A DNA stretch of 64,000 bases, taken from positions 4,278,001 through 4,342,000 of the forward strand of contig OZ020304.1 in NCBI GenBank assembly GCA_963971305.1. Reading direction: 5' to 3'. Below are positions 11,211-23,449 of this stretch, piece after piece; positions within the stretch are counted from its first letter, which is position 1, and every line of letters starts with the position of its first letter. A program made the translations under genes and the position numbers. The stretch comes from Arcuatula senhousia. Its lineage: Eukaryota; Mollusca; Bivalvia; Mytilida; Mytilidae. The notes under the pieces are model-generated. The model was not told the origin of the DNA, made no database searches, and saw nothing but the letters and a program-made list of their open reading frames with translations.

Positions 11211-12252
11211 GAAAATTTCACTTTATGAAGTTTAACATCCTCCCCTCCTACATGAGTGGAACATCCTATCAATAGATGTCCATCATCCACGAAGGCTAGT
11301 GAGGATGGAAATAAGATTCCCTTGTCTGCAGTGTTAATGAATGACAGTAATTGTCCAGTATTGTCTAAAATATGTAGTGCATTAACGAATAAATCTGCTA
11401 CAATGACTGTCTGCTGGAGTGGTCTCTATTCCTTCAGGACGGAATGGGTAATCTTTGTTGATATCAGGATGCCCTGTGTACATGGTAATTACTCCATCAC
11501 TATCTAGGACAATAACTCTACCTTCACCGTCATAAACATCAAAGTCCACCACATGTATGTACCCATTAGAGGTGCTGGTTATACTAGTTGGACAGAAGAA
11601 GATTGGTTGGTTGGTTGTGTTGATCATGTTCATAGACAGCCTGTTTGGTCCATTTGTTATCAAATACTATCACCATTCTCCTGGTACTATCATGAGCTCC
11701 TATAATGACTTGGTTGTTGCTGGTGAAGTTGACACCTATGGATATATAGGGACTTACATCATAGACTGAATTAGTGACTTCACCTGTCTCTGTATCTAGA
11801 AGTTTGAGTCTAGATCCATCAGTAGTAAGTAGAATTTTGTTCAGAGACAGTCTTGCCATGTCCCATACCTCCATGTTGATCCTGTTTATTATTGTGAAGT
11901 CCTGGTCCTGGAGCTGAATGTAGTACAGTACACCATCTTTATAACACCCAATCCATAACTTATCTCCTTGGTCTTGGAGTACACAGCCTATAATACTTAG
12001 GTCAGTGGTAAATGCTTTTACACTAAATATCTCAAACTTCTTTCCAATATCCTTTATATACATAACACTGTGGTCAGAGTTTTCTTTTAGATGTTGTTGT
12101 CTACAGTTTTCACACAGGAGAAGATTACACTGTAAACATTTACTTGTTATTGTCATTCTCGTCTTACAAAGTCCAGTGCGACATCCTATAGGAATCTGTT
12201 CTGGATTACTTATAGCAACTTGTGCCTTTTGTTTAGATGGTGAAGATCCCAT
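11211..12252 (-). pseudogene. B-box/propeller gene, array copy 3 (frameshifted)
   Basis: The conserved MGSSPSK start is at 12252; an upstream in-frame Met exists but lies outside the conserved region. The B-box is intact and of the Cx4C type. Near 11603 an extra GGTT in a GGTT repeat shifts the frame. Near 11408 two bases (CT) are missing relative to other copies, causing a second shift that does not restore the frame. Homology nevertheless runs to the normal stop at 11211, ending in the THVGG-type C-terminus. A truncated product of about 220 residues from the conserved start remains possible. Assembly error is an alternative, but the two lesions are independent. Confidence 0.78.
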
Positions 12253-12279
12253 GACAGAAAACTGTTTCTGTTCTACATG

Positions 12280-12287
12280 TTTATATA
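12280..12287 (-). promoter_or_regulatory. TATA-like motif, copy 3
   Basis: TATATAAA on the minus strand, 28-35 bases before the conserved ATG. It is conserved in position and sequence in copies 5 (24475-24482) and 6 (33665-33672), which also share the Cx4C B-box. Confidence 0.35.
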
Positions 12288-12319
12288 CAATATACCAATA
12301 TAAATTGCTATAAGGATTT

Positions 12320-14490
12320 TTTTGGCACACTGCATAGCAAGTTATGAACATAGAAAGTAGATATACGACATTTTCTCAAGCTACTGAATTTAAAAAGAAT
12401 GGGTTCAGTGGTTATTATTTGTTTATACTCTGAAATGTTTTAATTTATTAGTGTCAATTATTTACATATCAATGCCATAGGGTGTTATATTGCAAATCAA
12501 GTTTTCATATGAAACGTTCTTAATAGATATTTGAAAATGTGTTCAGCCATTTATTAATAAGTGACAATTTGAAAAATATCTTTTATCTTGAACAAAACAA
12601 TACTTTGTTTTAACTCAACTAATCATAACTTTTTAATGGTAATCTTTTTACAACAATTAAAAATGAATTTTTTAATCTCTTAGGGTGTATATACATAGGG
12701 TAATACATGTAATGTTTTTGACTGGTCTGTTTGTCGGTCAGAATGGAAAGCATTAAATGAAACTTGGCATGCAAGACGTGAACTATATTTAGTTGTGCAT
12801 ATATTACCATGATGTTTCCATTCACAAAATTTTGTTGAAGTTTTTAATTAGCATGTAAACATTTGGTATGCAAGAATGCAAGAATTACACCATATGTAGA
12901 TGTTTATGTTATTGAGTATATTATTCTATAATAATTCCTCAAGGTCATTAATGGAACACATGTAGTATGTCAACATGCTCACTCTGACCTTGTTATAATA
13001 TCATAGTAAAAAATTTAACAGAAAAATGAGAAATTAAAAAAATCATACCTTGAATTTTAAGCAGCAATAAGAGAGCAAAATAAAGCTCTTGACAGTATTA
13101 AGTTTTCAAAATTGCACATGATTTAAAATTTCACGGAAACAAAACCTTTCCTGGAACTGTCTTATTTTCTGAATTAGTCTTCAGAAAAAGTCCAATTTCA
13201 TGACAGCAAAGTAAAGTAGTTTTTTTTATCTCAAACATTATACATTTTATGAGCTATTTACAATCCATATCTATCAACTACATTAAGATTAATAAATTAA
13301 AAATAATACATATCCAAAGATTGTAAATACCAAACACTTTATGAATATGAGGAGCAGAACAATAAACCCCAAAAAGGTAGAAACTGAAAACCAAATTATG
13401 ACCAAGATCAACCTTTGTCCTAGGTAGGATGGACCTTGGGGTTTTGATAATTTTGAAATCTGAACCTGATAATTTAAAGATTTGATGTGTTATTCAACAC
13501 AAAAGTGTTGATGCCTGAGTGGGCTTACCTCAAAAACACATTGATAATTGAAGACTGTAATGGTACAGGTACTTCTAAAGAATTGTGGGTTTCCTTATTA
13601 AAAAGGTCAGTAGTGAGATACAATTGGATAGTGAGGTCATCATATAGCTATAAAAGCAGTAACAAATCATATCCGCTGGTGAAGATGAATGGTTTAGATA
13701 CTGGCTATGACCTTTTTTTCTGCATGGATGAGCACTTCAAATTTTGAAAAGGTCAAGTCAATTCCCTCTTAGTGACAATAATGCGTAAGGAGGTGAGCTT
13801 TGTAATCGATACATTACCTATGTTTCTTAGATCTGTTTAACATGAAGCAGTTATGGTACACCATTTATATGGTATGCAGTTCATTAGCATCAGTACAGAT
13901 CAGTTTAAGAGCTTGAGTTGTTTCATCTATATGTTACTGCAGTCATGGTCTACTGACTTTGAAATTTTATACTGATTTGGCCAATGTTATTTAACATTTT
14001 TTTTTCTTGCATCGTTTTTATTTGAACAGGCAAGACATATCTCTGTTTTAACAGTTTGTTGGGAATTTTAAGGAACACATTCATGTTTAATATAATCCAT
14101 GTCAAAATTTTTAATCTTTAAGTATCAAACCAAATGTTGAACAAGTTGTTCTCTCCTCAAGATAGGATTTTTTTTGCTTAGTGGCTTTTAATAACAGAAC
14201 CATTTTAAAGTAAAAATTTGAAACAAATATAGAACATTCTGAAGCAATTGATTTAAATTTCTGTTAGAACTCATAGGTGTCAGCACTTTAAGTTTGTCTT
14301 TTGGATAAAATTGTCTTTTAGATAAAAATAAAATATGGCAAAAACACATTGATAAATTGAAGACTGTAATGGTACAGGCATTTCTAAAGAGTTGTGGGTT
14401 GAACCAGGTTTCATAGGCCTTACTGTCCTCCTTATTAAAAAAAGTCAGTAGTGAGATACAATTGGATAGTGAGGTGATCATATAGCCAAA
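12320..14490. other. Intergenic unit DNA upstream of copy 3
   Basis: Near-identical counterparts: 24500-25045 with 28643-30590, and 33700-36500. It supplies the empty site for the DIRS-like insertion: GCATGTAAACATTTGG at about 12850. A duplicated block (AACACATTGATAATTGAAGA) occurs at 13530 and 14345. No gene supported. Confidence 0.55.
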
Positions 14491-15060
14491 AACTAATAAA
14501 AACTGTCTGTCTGTCCGTCCTTCACAAAGTTTGTCAGTGCAACTCCTCTGAAACTACTGAACCAAATTCAAGAAAACTTGGTATATAGGATGAACATCAT
14601 ATGTAGCTGTGCATATTACCAGGAAATTTTGATCCTTAAATTTTGTGGGAGTTATAGCCCTTTGAGCTAAGACATTTGTTGAAAATCATCTTTCTTATCT
14701 TGTCAGCGCAACTCCTCTGAAACTGAAGTGAATTCAAAGACACATGGCATATAGGAAGGACACAATATGTTGTCGTGCATATTACCAGGAAATTTTGATC
14801 CTCAAATTTTTGTGGGAGTTTAGCCTTTTTAACTTAGAAATTTGCTGAAAATCCTCATTTATCATCTTGTCAGCGCAACTCCTCTGAAACTACCGAGGCG
14901 AATTCAACGAAACTTGGTATATAGGAACTACACCATTTGTAGCTGTGCATGTTCCCAGAAAATTTTGATTTCCAAAGTTTTGTGGGAGTAATGGCCTTTT
15001 GAACTTAGAACTTTTGGGGGGAAACGGGCAAGACATTGTTTTTGCAGGCAAAAACAAAAA
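14491..15060. repeat. Tandem repeat of about 180 bases (three units)
   Basis: Three consecutive units carry GCAACTCCTCTGAAACT, then AACTTGGTATATAGGA, then TTTTGTGGGAGT, after a GTCTGTCTGTCC run. The window's first bases are the end of the same array, and another copy is at 31375-31760. Non-coding. Confidence 0.65.
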
Positions 15061-15133
15061 ACAAACTTTTAATTTTAATTATTTCTACCTGTTCCCTAAG
15101 ATTTTTTCACCATGTCATTGATGTTATTGTTTA

Positions 15134-15973
15134 GGCACAGTATACGGTTACAGCAAATTTGGGCAAAACCGTAACAATAAGAAATTCTAATTGTTATGGC
15201 AAAGACTAAAATCGGGAACGGATGATGGGACAGAGACCTAATCATTTTTGACTGTACAATAAGAATTTTCTTATTTATACAGTAAATTGATATTGTGAGG
15301 ATATGAAATAAAAAGTGCTGTTACATTTATTAGTTCATGTAATACAAGCAGACAAAAATTCTAATAATCTATATAAAACTCAAAGTAATTTTGATAACGT
15401 ATGGCACATGCAACACAGCCAAGAAGTAGTTATTGGGTTTTATTTTATCCTGCGCATTTCTGGTGAAATTATCATTGAAGCCATCCATCTCAGAACATGG
15501 ATGCTGCAGTGTGGGCATCAGAGTGGAACAAACATTCGGCATTTTGTTCTTTGTATCAACACACATTTTGAATTCCTTCCATCCTTCAGGGGTATAAAAA
15601 ACTGCTTTACTTCACAAATGTTAATGTTTTGGTCTAAAATTTGTGTTTGCAAGTCAGTTGCCTCAGTTTTAATTTGGTAACAATTTTAAGGCCATCAATT
15701 AGAACAAGCTGAACTTTTATTTTTGTTTTAAGTATTATTCAGCATAAAATAACATAAAAGGTTGCGGAAGAAGTTTACTATAAAATATCTTATATTTGGT
15801 AAATCTCTAAGATGAGATTCACTTTAATGATAATAATAATAATAAGAAAATTCTTATTGTTATGGTCCTAAATGTTTCGGTTTCTATTCCCTCATCCATT
15901 TTGGATATTCATCTTCGTCATAACAATAAGAATTTATTATTGTTAGAGTTTTGCTGTTATCATATCCTGTGCT
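15134..15973. mobile_element. MULE-like foldback element, second copy
   Basis: Same element as at 119 without the nested MITE. TATTGTTTA precedes it (15125-15133) and CATTGTTTA follows. The arms are the inverted CCGTAACAATAAGAAATTC blocks. It moved with the segmental duplication rather than by a new insertion, since the target site is the same. Confidence 0.68.
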
Positions 15974-16286
15974 CATTGTTTATTTTTGTTACTTCTTATC
16001 TAGCTGTTACTCTATGTGTTACAAGGCAATACTCATTCACTTTATTTTATAACCAATCTAAAAACAATTGTATAGACCAACAAATGACATTATAAGAAAA
16101 TAATTAGAAAAATGTATGGAAAAATTGAATAATTACAAATATAAGAATCTGAGATACATGTATTTATTGTATCATACCCTCTGTTAGTACCTAAATAGTT
16201 ATCTTACTGTGTAGATCCAAGTATTGAATTTTCTTTGCATAAAAACAGAATTATATAAATGGTTTTTGCTTCTGATAATAATTGCT
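15974..16286. other. Unit DNA downstream of copy 4
   Basis: AT-rich sequence shared with the other units (ACAAGGCAATACTCATTCAC, then ATCATACCCTCTGTTAGTAC). It includes the empty site later used by the Tc1/mariner-group element at 59808. Confidence 0.5.
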
Positions 16287-17433
16287 TTAAATCCCTGAAA
16301 ATTTCACGATATGAAGTTTAGCATCTTTGGTTCCATAAGTGGTACATCCTATCAGTAGATGTTCATCATCCATGAAGGCCAGTGACTGTGGATATAAGAT
16401 TCCCTTGTCTTTAGTTTTAATGAATGTCACTAATTGTCCTGTATTGTCTAATATGTGTAGTGCATTACTGTCAAAATCTGCTACAATGACTCTGTCTGTT
16501 GGAGTAGTCACTATATAACTAGGACGGAATGGGTCATCTCTGTTGATGTCAGGATGTCCTGTGTACCTAGTGATTACACATCCATCTCTATCCAGGACAA
16601 TTATTCTACTCTCACCATCATCAGGAACATAGTCCACCACATGTATGTACCCATTAGAGGTGCTGGTTATACTAATTGGCCAGGTAAAGATTGGTTGGTT
16701 GTGTTTATCATGTCTATAAACAGCCAGTCTGGTTCCTTTGTTATCAAATACCACCACCATAACCCTGGTACCATCCCCAGCTCCTATAATGACTTGGTTG
16801 GTTGTGTTGATCATGTTCATAGACAGCCAGTCTGGTTCCTTTGTTGTCTAGTACCATCACCATTCTCCTGGTACCATCCCTTGCTCCTATAACGACTTGG
16901 TTGGTGCTGGGGATGTGGACACCTATGGATGTATAGCGACTTACATCATAGACTGAATCAGTTATTTCATCTGTCTCTGTGTCTAGAAGTTTGAGTCTAG
17001 ATTCTTCAACAGATAGTAGGATTTTGTTCTGAGAAAGTCTTACCATGTCCCATATATCCATGTTGATCCTATTTATTATTGTAAAGTCCTGGTCCTGTAG
17101 CTGTATGTGGTACAGTACACCATCATTATAACAACATATCCATAACTTATCTCCCTGGTCTGGCAGTACACAGTTTATATAGCTTAAGTCAGTGGTAAAT
17201 GTTTTTACACTCAATATCTCAAACTTTTTCCCAATATCCTTGATATACATTACACTGTGATCAAAGTTTTCTCTTAGATGTTGTTGTCTACAGTTTTCAC
17301 ACAGGAGAAGATCACACTGTAAACATTTACTTGTTACTGTCATTCCGGTCTTACATTGTTCACATCCCACTCGAGTCTGTTGTGGATTACTTATAGCAAC
17401 TTGTGCTGTTTGTTTAGATGGGGAAGATCCCAT
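16287..17433 (-). pseudogene. B-box/propeller gene, array copy 4 (103-bp internal duplication)
   Basis: The start, the CxxC B-box and the first two thirds are intact, but the frame ends at 16744 after the His-Asn-Gln-Pro motif. A second frame, 16287-16820, repeats the preceding stretch (Asn-Gln-Val-Ile-Ile-Gly to His-Asn-Gln-Pro) and continues to the normal C-terminus. The two versions are offset by 103 bases (16691 against 16794), and the join lies in a TTGGTTGGTTG run. An out-of-register exchange at this microhomology explains the duplication and the frameshift. The two duplicated parts differ by several residues, so different paralogs probably contributed. Confidence 0.82.
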
Positions 17434-18064
17434 GGCGAAATTGAATGTTTAACTAAGTTTTTTCAAGTCTCACAGTTATAAGTGGCAACATTATTTCTCA
17501 AATGTCAAAACTGTTGTTTTCTTGTAGAACATAGCTTTAACATAATAAATCTACATTCAGTTTATAAGCTAAGAAACAACCTCCATTGAAAATATTTCAC
17601 ATATTTAATGGTTACTGCTACCTATCTTTCTAAAAAAAATCGTTCTGCATCATTTAATAAAATGAATTTAATTCAAAGTATGTTTTTCAATATCCTTTAA
17701 ATCCTGTATTAGAAAACATGCAGTTAACATTCTAGTCTTTATACCATATATTTAAATGAATTGGTATAAGGATTTTTTGACACATCGCTAAGCAAGTTGT
17801 AGATAAATTGTAGATAAAGTTTCTGAATTTTAAAAGAACACTCAGTTTTACTTTAAAATGTTTTAATATTTAATAATGCCTATCATGTACATACCATAGG
17901 CTTGACCTGCATGAAGCAGCAAAGAGGCACCAATGGGGCATTTGAGTGTCAAAAGTCCAAAAGGGGGATGACAAAACCAGTAAACAAGAACAGCACGAGA
18001 AAACACAGAACACAAAATCAATCGAACAGAAATTAACAACGATTTATAATAACAGATTTCTTGT
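17434..18064. other. Upstream region of copy 4
   Basis: Same class of leader as copies 2 and 7. TATA-like motif at 17737-17743, about 304 bases before the ATG. No gene. Confidence 0.45.
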
Positions 18065-19560
18065 TTTTAGCTCAGGATAGCTATTGTCATCACTTGGCGT
18101 TCATTGTCCGTCCGTCCGTCGTCCATAAACTTTTTAAAACATTAACGCCCCTGCCACCATAAATCCAATTGCAGGGATTTTTCAGGGTTCATTGGGAAAT
18201 GCCATCTTTAGTTGATTGGGAAAAATTATCGACATGTAATCACCGTCATATAAGAAATATTTCACAGATTTTCATGAAAAATTGGAAGTAGATGTATATG
18301 TTACAATTTCAATTTCAATTTTATTTATTGCTCGAACTCAATTACAATAATTGGTTTAGGCACAATGGATAATAGAAGTATATATATAATAAAGTATAAT
18401 AAACACAATGATGATGAAATTTAGACAATTTACAATGTAAATATATATTGGTTTTATATTAATTTGTGGTTTCTTATTTCTAGACAGTTTGATATAAAGT
18501 TGGAAGACATCTTCAATACAAATGAAAACTTGTTATTGAGTAGAAGTTTTACTTTTTCATAGTTGCTCATAAATTTGTATTGTTTGTATATGGAAATTAT
18601 TTTGTTACTAAAATCATCTCTCTGTGTCTTATAAAAATTGAAATAAAAAAGAAAATGAAATTCATCTTCAACAGAGATATTACATATTGGACATATTCTT
18701 TGTTCCAAAGGCATTTGAGGATGTCTCCCTTTTTCAATCATTTACTGATGAGAGCTTGTCCTAAGTCTGCAAATCATGGCCCTATCCAATACATTGGTCA
18801 GTTTATCAACATAAGCTGGTCTCTCCCCACTTTCGTAGACTCCCATAAAGAAATTTAGTTTGGCATTATTCTTTAAATTTGAATTTTGTGTTTGTTGGCA
18901 CGTATCTTTAATTCTTTCCTTGACTTGATTTAAATTTGCTTTGAGCATAAATAATGGTCTGCTTTTAATTTGGAATGGGGCCTATAATCGGCCCCTGAGA
19001 GTACCCTGAAAATTCCCTGAATTGTAACCAAACTTGGTATGTTTGTTCATTAGCATTCGGTGCTTAGAACTGGGGATTTTTGATTGGTCATAAAACATGG
19101 CGGCTGTGGCTAAAAATAGAACATAGCGGAAAATTGCAGTTTTTTGCAAATAACTCAAAAACGGCGACAGATTTTTAAATTTTGGTTATAAGAAAAGTGA
19201 TCAGCACCTCAAGATCCACCATCTGTGAAATTTTGAAGAAGATCCAATAACCCATGTAGGAGTTATTGGCCTTTTTGTGATTTTTTCTGCTAATTTTGCA
19301 CCTATTAAGCTTAATATCTTAAAACCTGTATAAGATATTTGAGAAATTAAAATTGCATATTGTTATGCACATCAAGATCTATAAAATTTGCAACAGGGTC
19401 AATGTTGTAGGACCTTTTCTTTAAGGGGTTATTGCCCTTAGAACTTCAAAATTGCGCATTTTCAAAGCATTTCCTCATTACATTGAAAATGATTACTCCT
19501 CTGACACTTTAAGTCCAATTGGAACCAAACTTGGTATAGTTGTTTATTAGCATAAGGTGT
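18065..19560. repeat. Second copy of the TTTTAGCTCAGGATAGC repeat, split by a LINE fragment
   Basis: Homologous to 8111-9560. The LINE fragment at 18304-18948 replaces about 115 bases present at the paralogous site, so the insertion came with a target deletion. Confidence 0.6.
18304..18948 (-). pseudogene. 5'-truncated LINE fragment, ORF2 C-terminus and 3' tail
   Basis: On the minus strand the frame 18948-18454 encodes a non-LTR retrotransposon ORF2 end: Leu-Arg-Thr-Ser-Ser-His, then a zinc-knuckle-like CPIC with a Val-Glu-Asp-Glu-Phe-His-Phe block. One stop codon (18742-18744) interrupts it. The 3' part is A/T rich and ends in a short ATTGAAATTG-type repeat, as in LINEs that end in simple repeats rather than poly(A). 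The reverse transcriptase is missing. Confidence 0.72.
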
Positions 19561-19758
19561 ATACAGATATTCTTATTGTAATGTTAAAGACCAAAATATG
19601 GAGGCAATGACAGGACAGAGACCGAATCATTTATGGCCGTAACAATAACAATTTTATTATCAATACGCAAATCAATATTGTGAGGATATGAAATAAAAAG
19701 TGCCATAACATTTATTAGTTCATGTAATACAAGCGGACAAAAATTCTAATAATCTAAT

Positions 19759-21038
19759 GGACAAGATAGAATAAGAGCAAAATGGCACCCTGAATTGGGC
19801 AAATTTTCCAAAATTGGAATATTGAATTAAAACGTATTTTGTGATTCAGAAGGTACTTTTTAGCTCACCTGAAGGGTCAATTGAGCTATTGGCATCGTTA
19901 AGCGTCCGTTGTCCGTCGTCCGTCCCTGCGTCCGTTAATTTTTCTTCAATCATCTTCTTCTCTGAAACCACCAATGGGATTGCTTTGAAACTTTGTACAA
20001 TTGATCTTTAGGATGTCCTCTACCAAGTTTGTGAAATTTGTGAACATCGACCAACCAACATGGCCGCCGTTACTAAAAGTAGAACAGGGGGGGTCAGACC
20101 ATAGTTTTTCGCTTATAGCTCAAAAAGTATAAGAGATAGAGAAAATCCGAAGCAACCTTCCTTCTTCAGCATCAAAAGCTCTACAAAACTCTCCATTGAG
20201 ACAAAGTTGTGGGACTACTCCTTATAGGAGTTATTTCCCCTTAATCGTCAAAATTGACCATTTTCACAGTTTTTGGACCTTATCTGAAAAGCTATAAGAG
20301 TTAGAGGAATAGTTATCATTGCAAAATTGTTCAGCTCATTAAGATCTACAAAAATGATTTCAGGGGCAAAAATGTCAGATCACCCTTTTAAGTGTTTTCA
20401 ATCAATTTTAACTTAATATGTTTGTTTTTGATTTTTTTTCAAATGGAAAGCTTTGTGACTGTATTCTTGGTCTTAAAAGGGTTTTCTATCCTAACTAGTT
20501 TCTTTAATATTACTTACCAAGTACATGTAGACCATGTTGCACACTAGGTAAGAGGCTTTATCATAAGAGATCAGGTGAGTGATTCAGGCTCCTGGGAGCC
20601 TCTAGTTTTGGGAACATTATTATGCATGTGCACAGAATGATAAAACTATGAAATGTAGCAAAATTGGCTTTAACTGTTACAATAAAAAAGGTTTTTGTGA
20701 GATTTGAGTATGAGTGGACCTGTGGCCCACAAAGATAATTACTGGAAACAATTTAGTTCTTGTTTGCCAAATCCATGGTTCAAATATTTTTGTGGGCCTC
20801 CTGTCTGCTCATACTTATTTTAGCCAAAAACATACAAAATATATCAAATTTTGTGTAATTTGAGAAAAAGCCACCTTTTCATAAGTTTGATCAAAGGCTA
20901 ATGAGATTTGAAGTATTCTTTGTTTAAAACATTTAAATTTATTAACTTTCATTACTTAATATCAAATAGATCAATATTTCAGCATAAAATTTGACCTCTT
21001 AAAAAGGGGCCAAATATAGCCCTTATCATACCTTGTCC
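19759..21038. mobile_element. GGACAAG MITE, second copy, carrying a nested element
   Basis: Same ends and stem-loop as 9750-10291. It is interrupted at GGTAC/TTTTGGG by an AGCTCACCTG-family element. The uninterrupted junction GGTACTTTTTTGGG is visible at about 51480. Confidence 0.68.
19862..20605. mobile_element. AGCTCACCTG-family element nested in a MITE
   Basis: Starts AGCTCACCTGAAGGGTC and ends CAGGTGAGTGATTCAGGCTC plus CTGGGAGCCTCTAG, between T runs. The empty site at 51480 shows insertion into a T run with about four T shared by both flanks. It holds one long internal unit with AACATGGCCGCCG and TATAGGAGTTA blocks. Non-coding. Confidence 0.72.
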
Positions 21039-21101
21039 TTTTACTTTAAGTAATTTTGATAACTTATGGCACATGCAACACAACCAATAAGTGGTTTTTA
21101 T

Positions 21102-22580
21102 ACGACCGCAAAAAATTTGCGGACGTATTATGGTATGATGCTGTCGTCGTTGTCGTCGTTGTCGTCGTTGTCGTCGTTGTCTGTTAACTTTTTAGTGTTT
21201 CCACAATAACTTTAGTTCCAGTTATCCGATTGCTATGAAACTTTACAATGATGTTCCTTACCATAAAAGGATGCATGGGATTGATTTTGGGGGTCCCCCC
21301 ATTTTTCGTTTAGAAATTAGGGGCAAAAAAAGGGCCAAAAATACTACTTTTTTGTTTGTTTCCACAATAACTTTAGTTCTAGTTATCCAATTGCTATGAA
21401 ATTTGACAGTGATGTTCCTTACCATACAAGGATGAATGGGATTGATTTTGGGGGTCCCCCCTTTTTTTGTTTCGAAATTAGGGGCCCAAAAGGGGAGAAA
21501 AATTCAAATATTTTACTTGTTTCCACCATAACTTTGGTCCTAGTTGGCCTATTGCTGTGAAATTTGTCAAGAATGTTTCTTACAATAAAAGAATGAACCT
21601 GATGAATTTTTGCGCCCCCCCTTTTTCTCCGTTGTGTAATTAGGGGCCAAAAGGGGCCATAATAAAAACTTTTTTATTTGTGGTCCGATTTTGAAAATTT
21701 TTTTTGCATGTTTGTTCTTGTCAAATAGCGGATACAAAATTAAGAATTAATTTTTGCGACCCCCCCTTTTTCCCCCTATTACGTAATTAGGGGCCAAATG
21801 GGGCCAAAATCGAAACTTTTTTATTTGTGGTCCGATTTTTAAATTTTTTTTTGCAAGTTTATTTTTGTCAAGTAGCGAATCCAAATTTGAGATTTTATTT
21901 TTGCAACCCCCACCCCTTTTTCATCTGTTACGTAATAAGGGGCCAAAAGGGGCCGAAATTGAACCGGTCCGATTTTGAAAATTTTTTTTGCATGTTTGTT
22001 CTTGTCAAATAGCGGATACAAAATTAAGAATTAATTTTTGCGACCCCCCCTTTTTCCCCTTATTACGTAATTAGGGGCCAAATGGGGCCGAAATTGAAAC
22101 TTTTTTATTTCTGGTCCGATTTTGAAAATTTTTTTTGCATGTTTGTTCTTGTCAAATAGCGAATACAAAATTAAGAATTAATTTTTGCGACCCCCCCCCT
22201 TTTTCCCCCTATTACGTAATTAGGGGCCAAATGGGGCTTTTTTTATTTGTGGTCCGATTTTGAAAATTTTTTTTCAAATTTATTCTTGTCAGGTAGAGAT
22301 TCTAAATTTAAGAATAATTTTTTTGGGCTGTAATCATAATTTTAAAAAAAATTCTGGTTCTGGTTTTCCCCAAACATTATTCTTTTAAAGAGTAGAATAC
22401 AACATTCAAAATTTATATTTTTAGCCCCTGGGTTGAAAGTCCATCAGAGAAGCATGTGTCAAAAACCTTTGTCAGTCCACCATGGGCTGCATGTGTCCAG
22501 AACAATAGACTATCCATATTAGGCCTAAAACGTACAGGGTTCAACATGTTGCGGTCGTATCATGCTGCGCTCGGCGAAGC
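21102..22580. mobile_element. TACGACCGC-family non-autonomous element
   Basis: Left end TACGACCGCAAAAAATTTGC, a near palindrome with the following GGACGTA. Right end GTTGCGGTCGTATCATGCTG, then CGCTCGGCGAAGC. TTTTTAT lies on both sides. Inside are a GTCGTCGTT run and repeated units with GGGGCCAAAAGGGGCC and runs of C and T. No transposase. It lies in the GTGGTT/GGGTTTT site that is uninterrupted in the other units. Confidence 0.72.
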
Positions 22581-22587
22581 TTTTTAT

Positions 22588-23449
22588 TGGGTTTTATTTT
22601 ATTCCCGCCCATTTCTGGTGAAAACCATTCAAGCCATCCATCTCAGACTATGGTTGCCCCAGTATGGGGATCAGAGTGGAACAAACATTCTGCATTTTGT
22701 TCTTTGTATCAACACACATTTTGAATTGCTTCAATCCTTCAGGGGTATACAAAAACTGCTTTACTTCACAAATGTTAATGTTTTCGTCTTAAATTTGTGT
22801 TGGCAAGTCAGTTGCCTCAGTTATGTTTTGGTAAAGATTTTAAGGCCATCAATTAGAACAAGCTGTACTTCTCTTTTTGTTTTAAGCATCCTATTTAGCA
22901 TGAAATAACAAAAAAGGGTTGCAGAAGAAGTTAACTATAAAATATCTTATGTTTGGTAAATCTCTAACACAAGATTCACTTTAATAATAAATGCCATAAA
23001 AATAAGAAAGTTCTTATTGTTACGGTCCTAAATGTTACGATTTCTATCCCCTCATCCATTTTGGATTTTCATCTTTGTCATAACAATAAAAAATTATTAT
23101 TGTTAGAGTTTTGCTGTAATTGTATCCTGTGCTCATTGTTTATTTTTGTTACTTCTTATCTAGCTGTTACTCTATGTGTTACAAGGCAATACTCATTCAC
23201 TTTATTTTATAACCAATCTAAAAACAATTGTATTGACAAACAAATGACATTATAAGAAAATGATAAGAAAAATGTATGGAACAATTGAATAATTACAAAT
23301 ATAAGAATCTGAGATACATCACTATTCATTGTATCATACCCTTAATAGTTATTTTTCTGTGTAGTTCCAAGTATTGAATTCCTTTACATAAAAAACAATT
23401 ATATAAATGTTTTGGTTTTTGCATTCGATAATATTTTATTTAAATCCCT
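22588..23449. other. Unit DNA downstream of copy 5 with right MULE arm
   Basis: Matches 10370-11210. The right arm of the MULE-like element is at about 23005-23125 and the left arm is missing. No gene supported. Confidence 0.5.

Noticed and set aside
21102..22580. Helitron
   Set aside because: The ends lack the TC start and CTRR end with preceding hairpin, and flanks suggest a target duplication.
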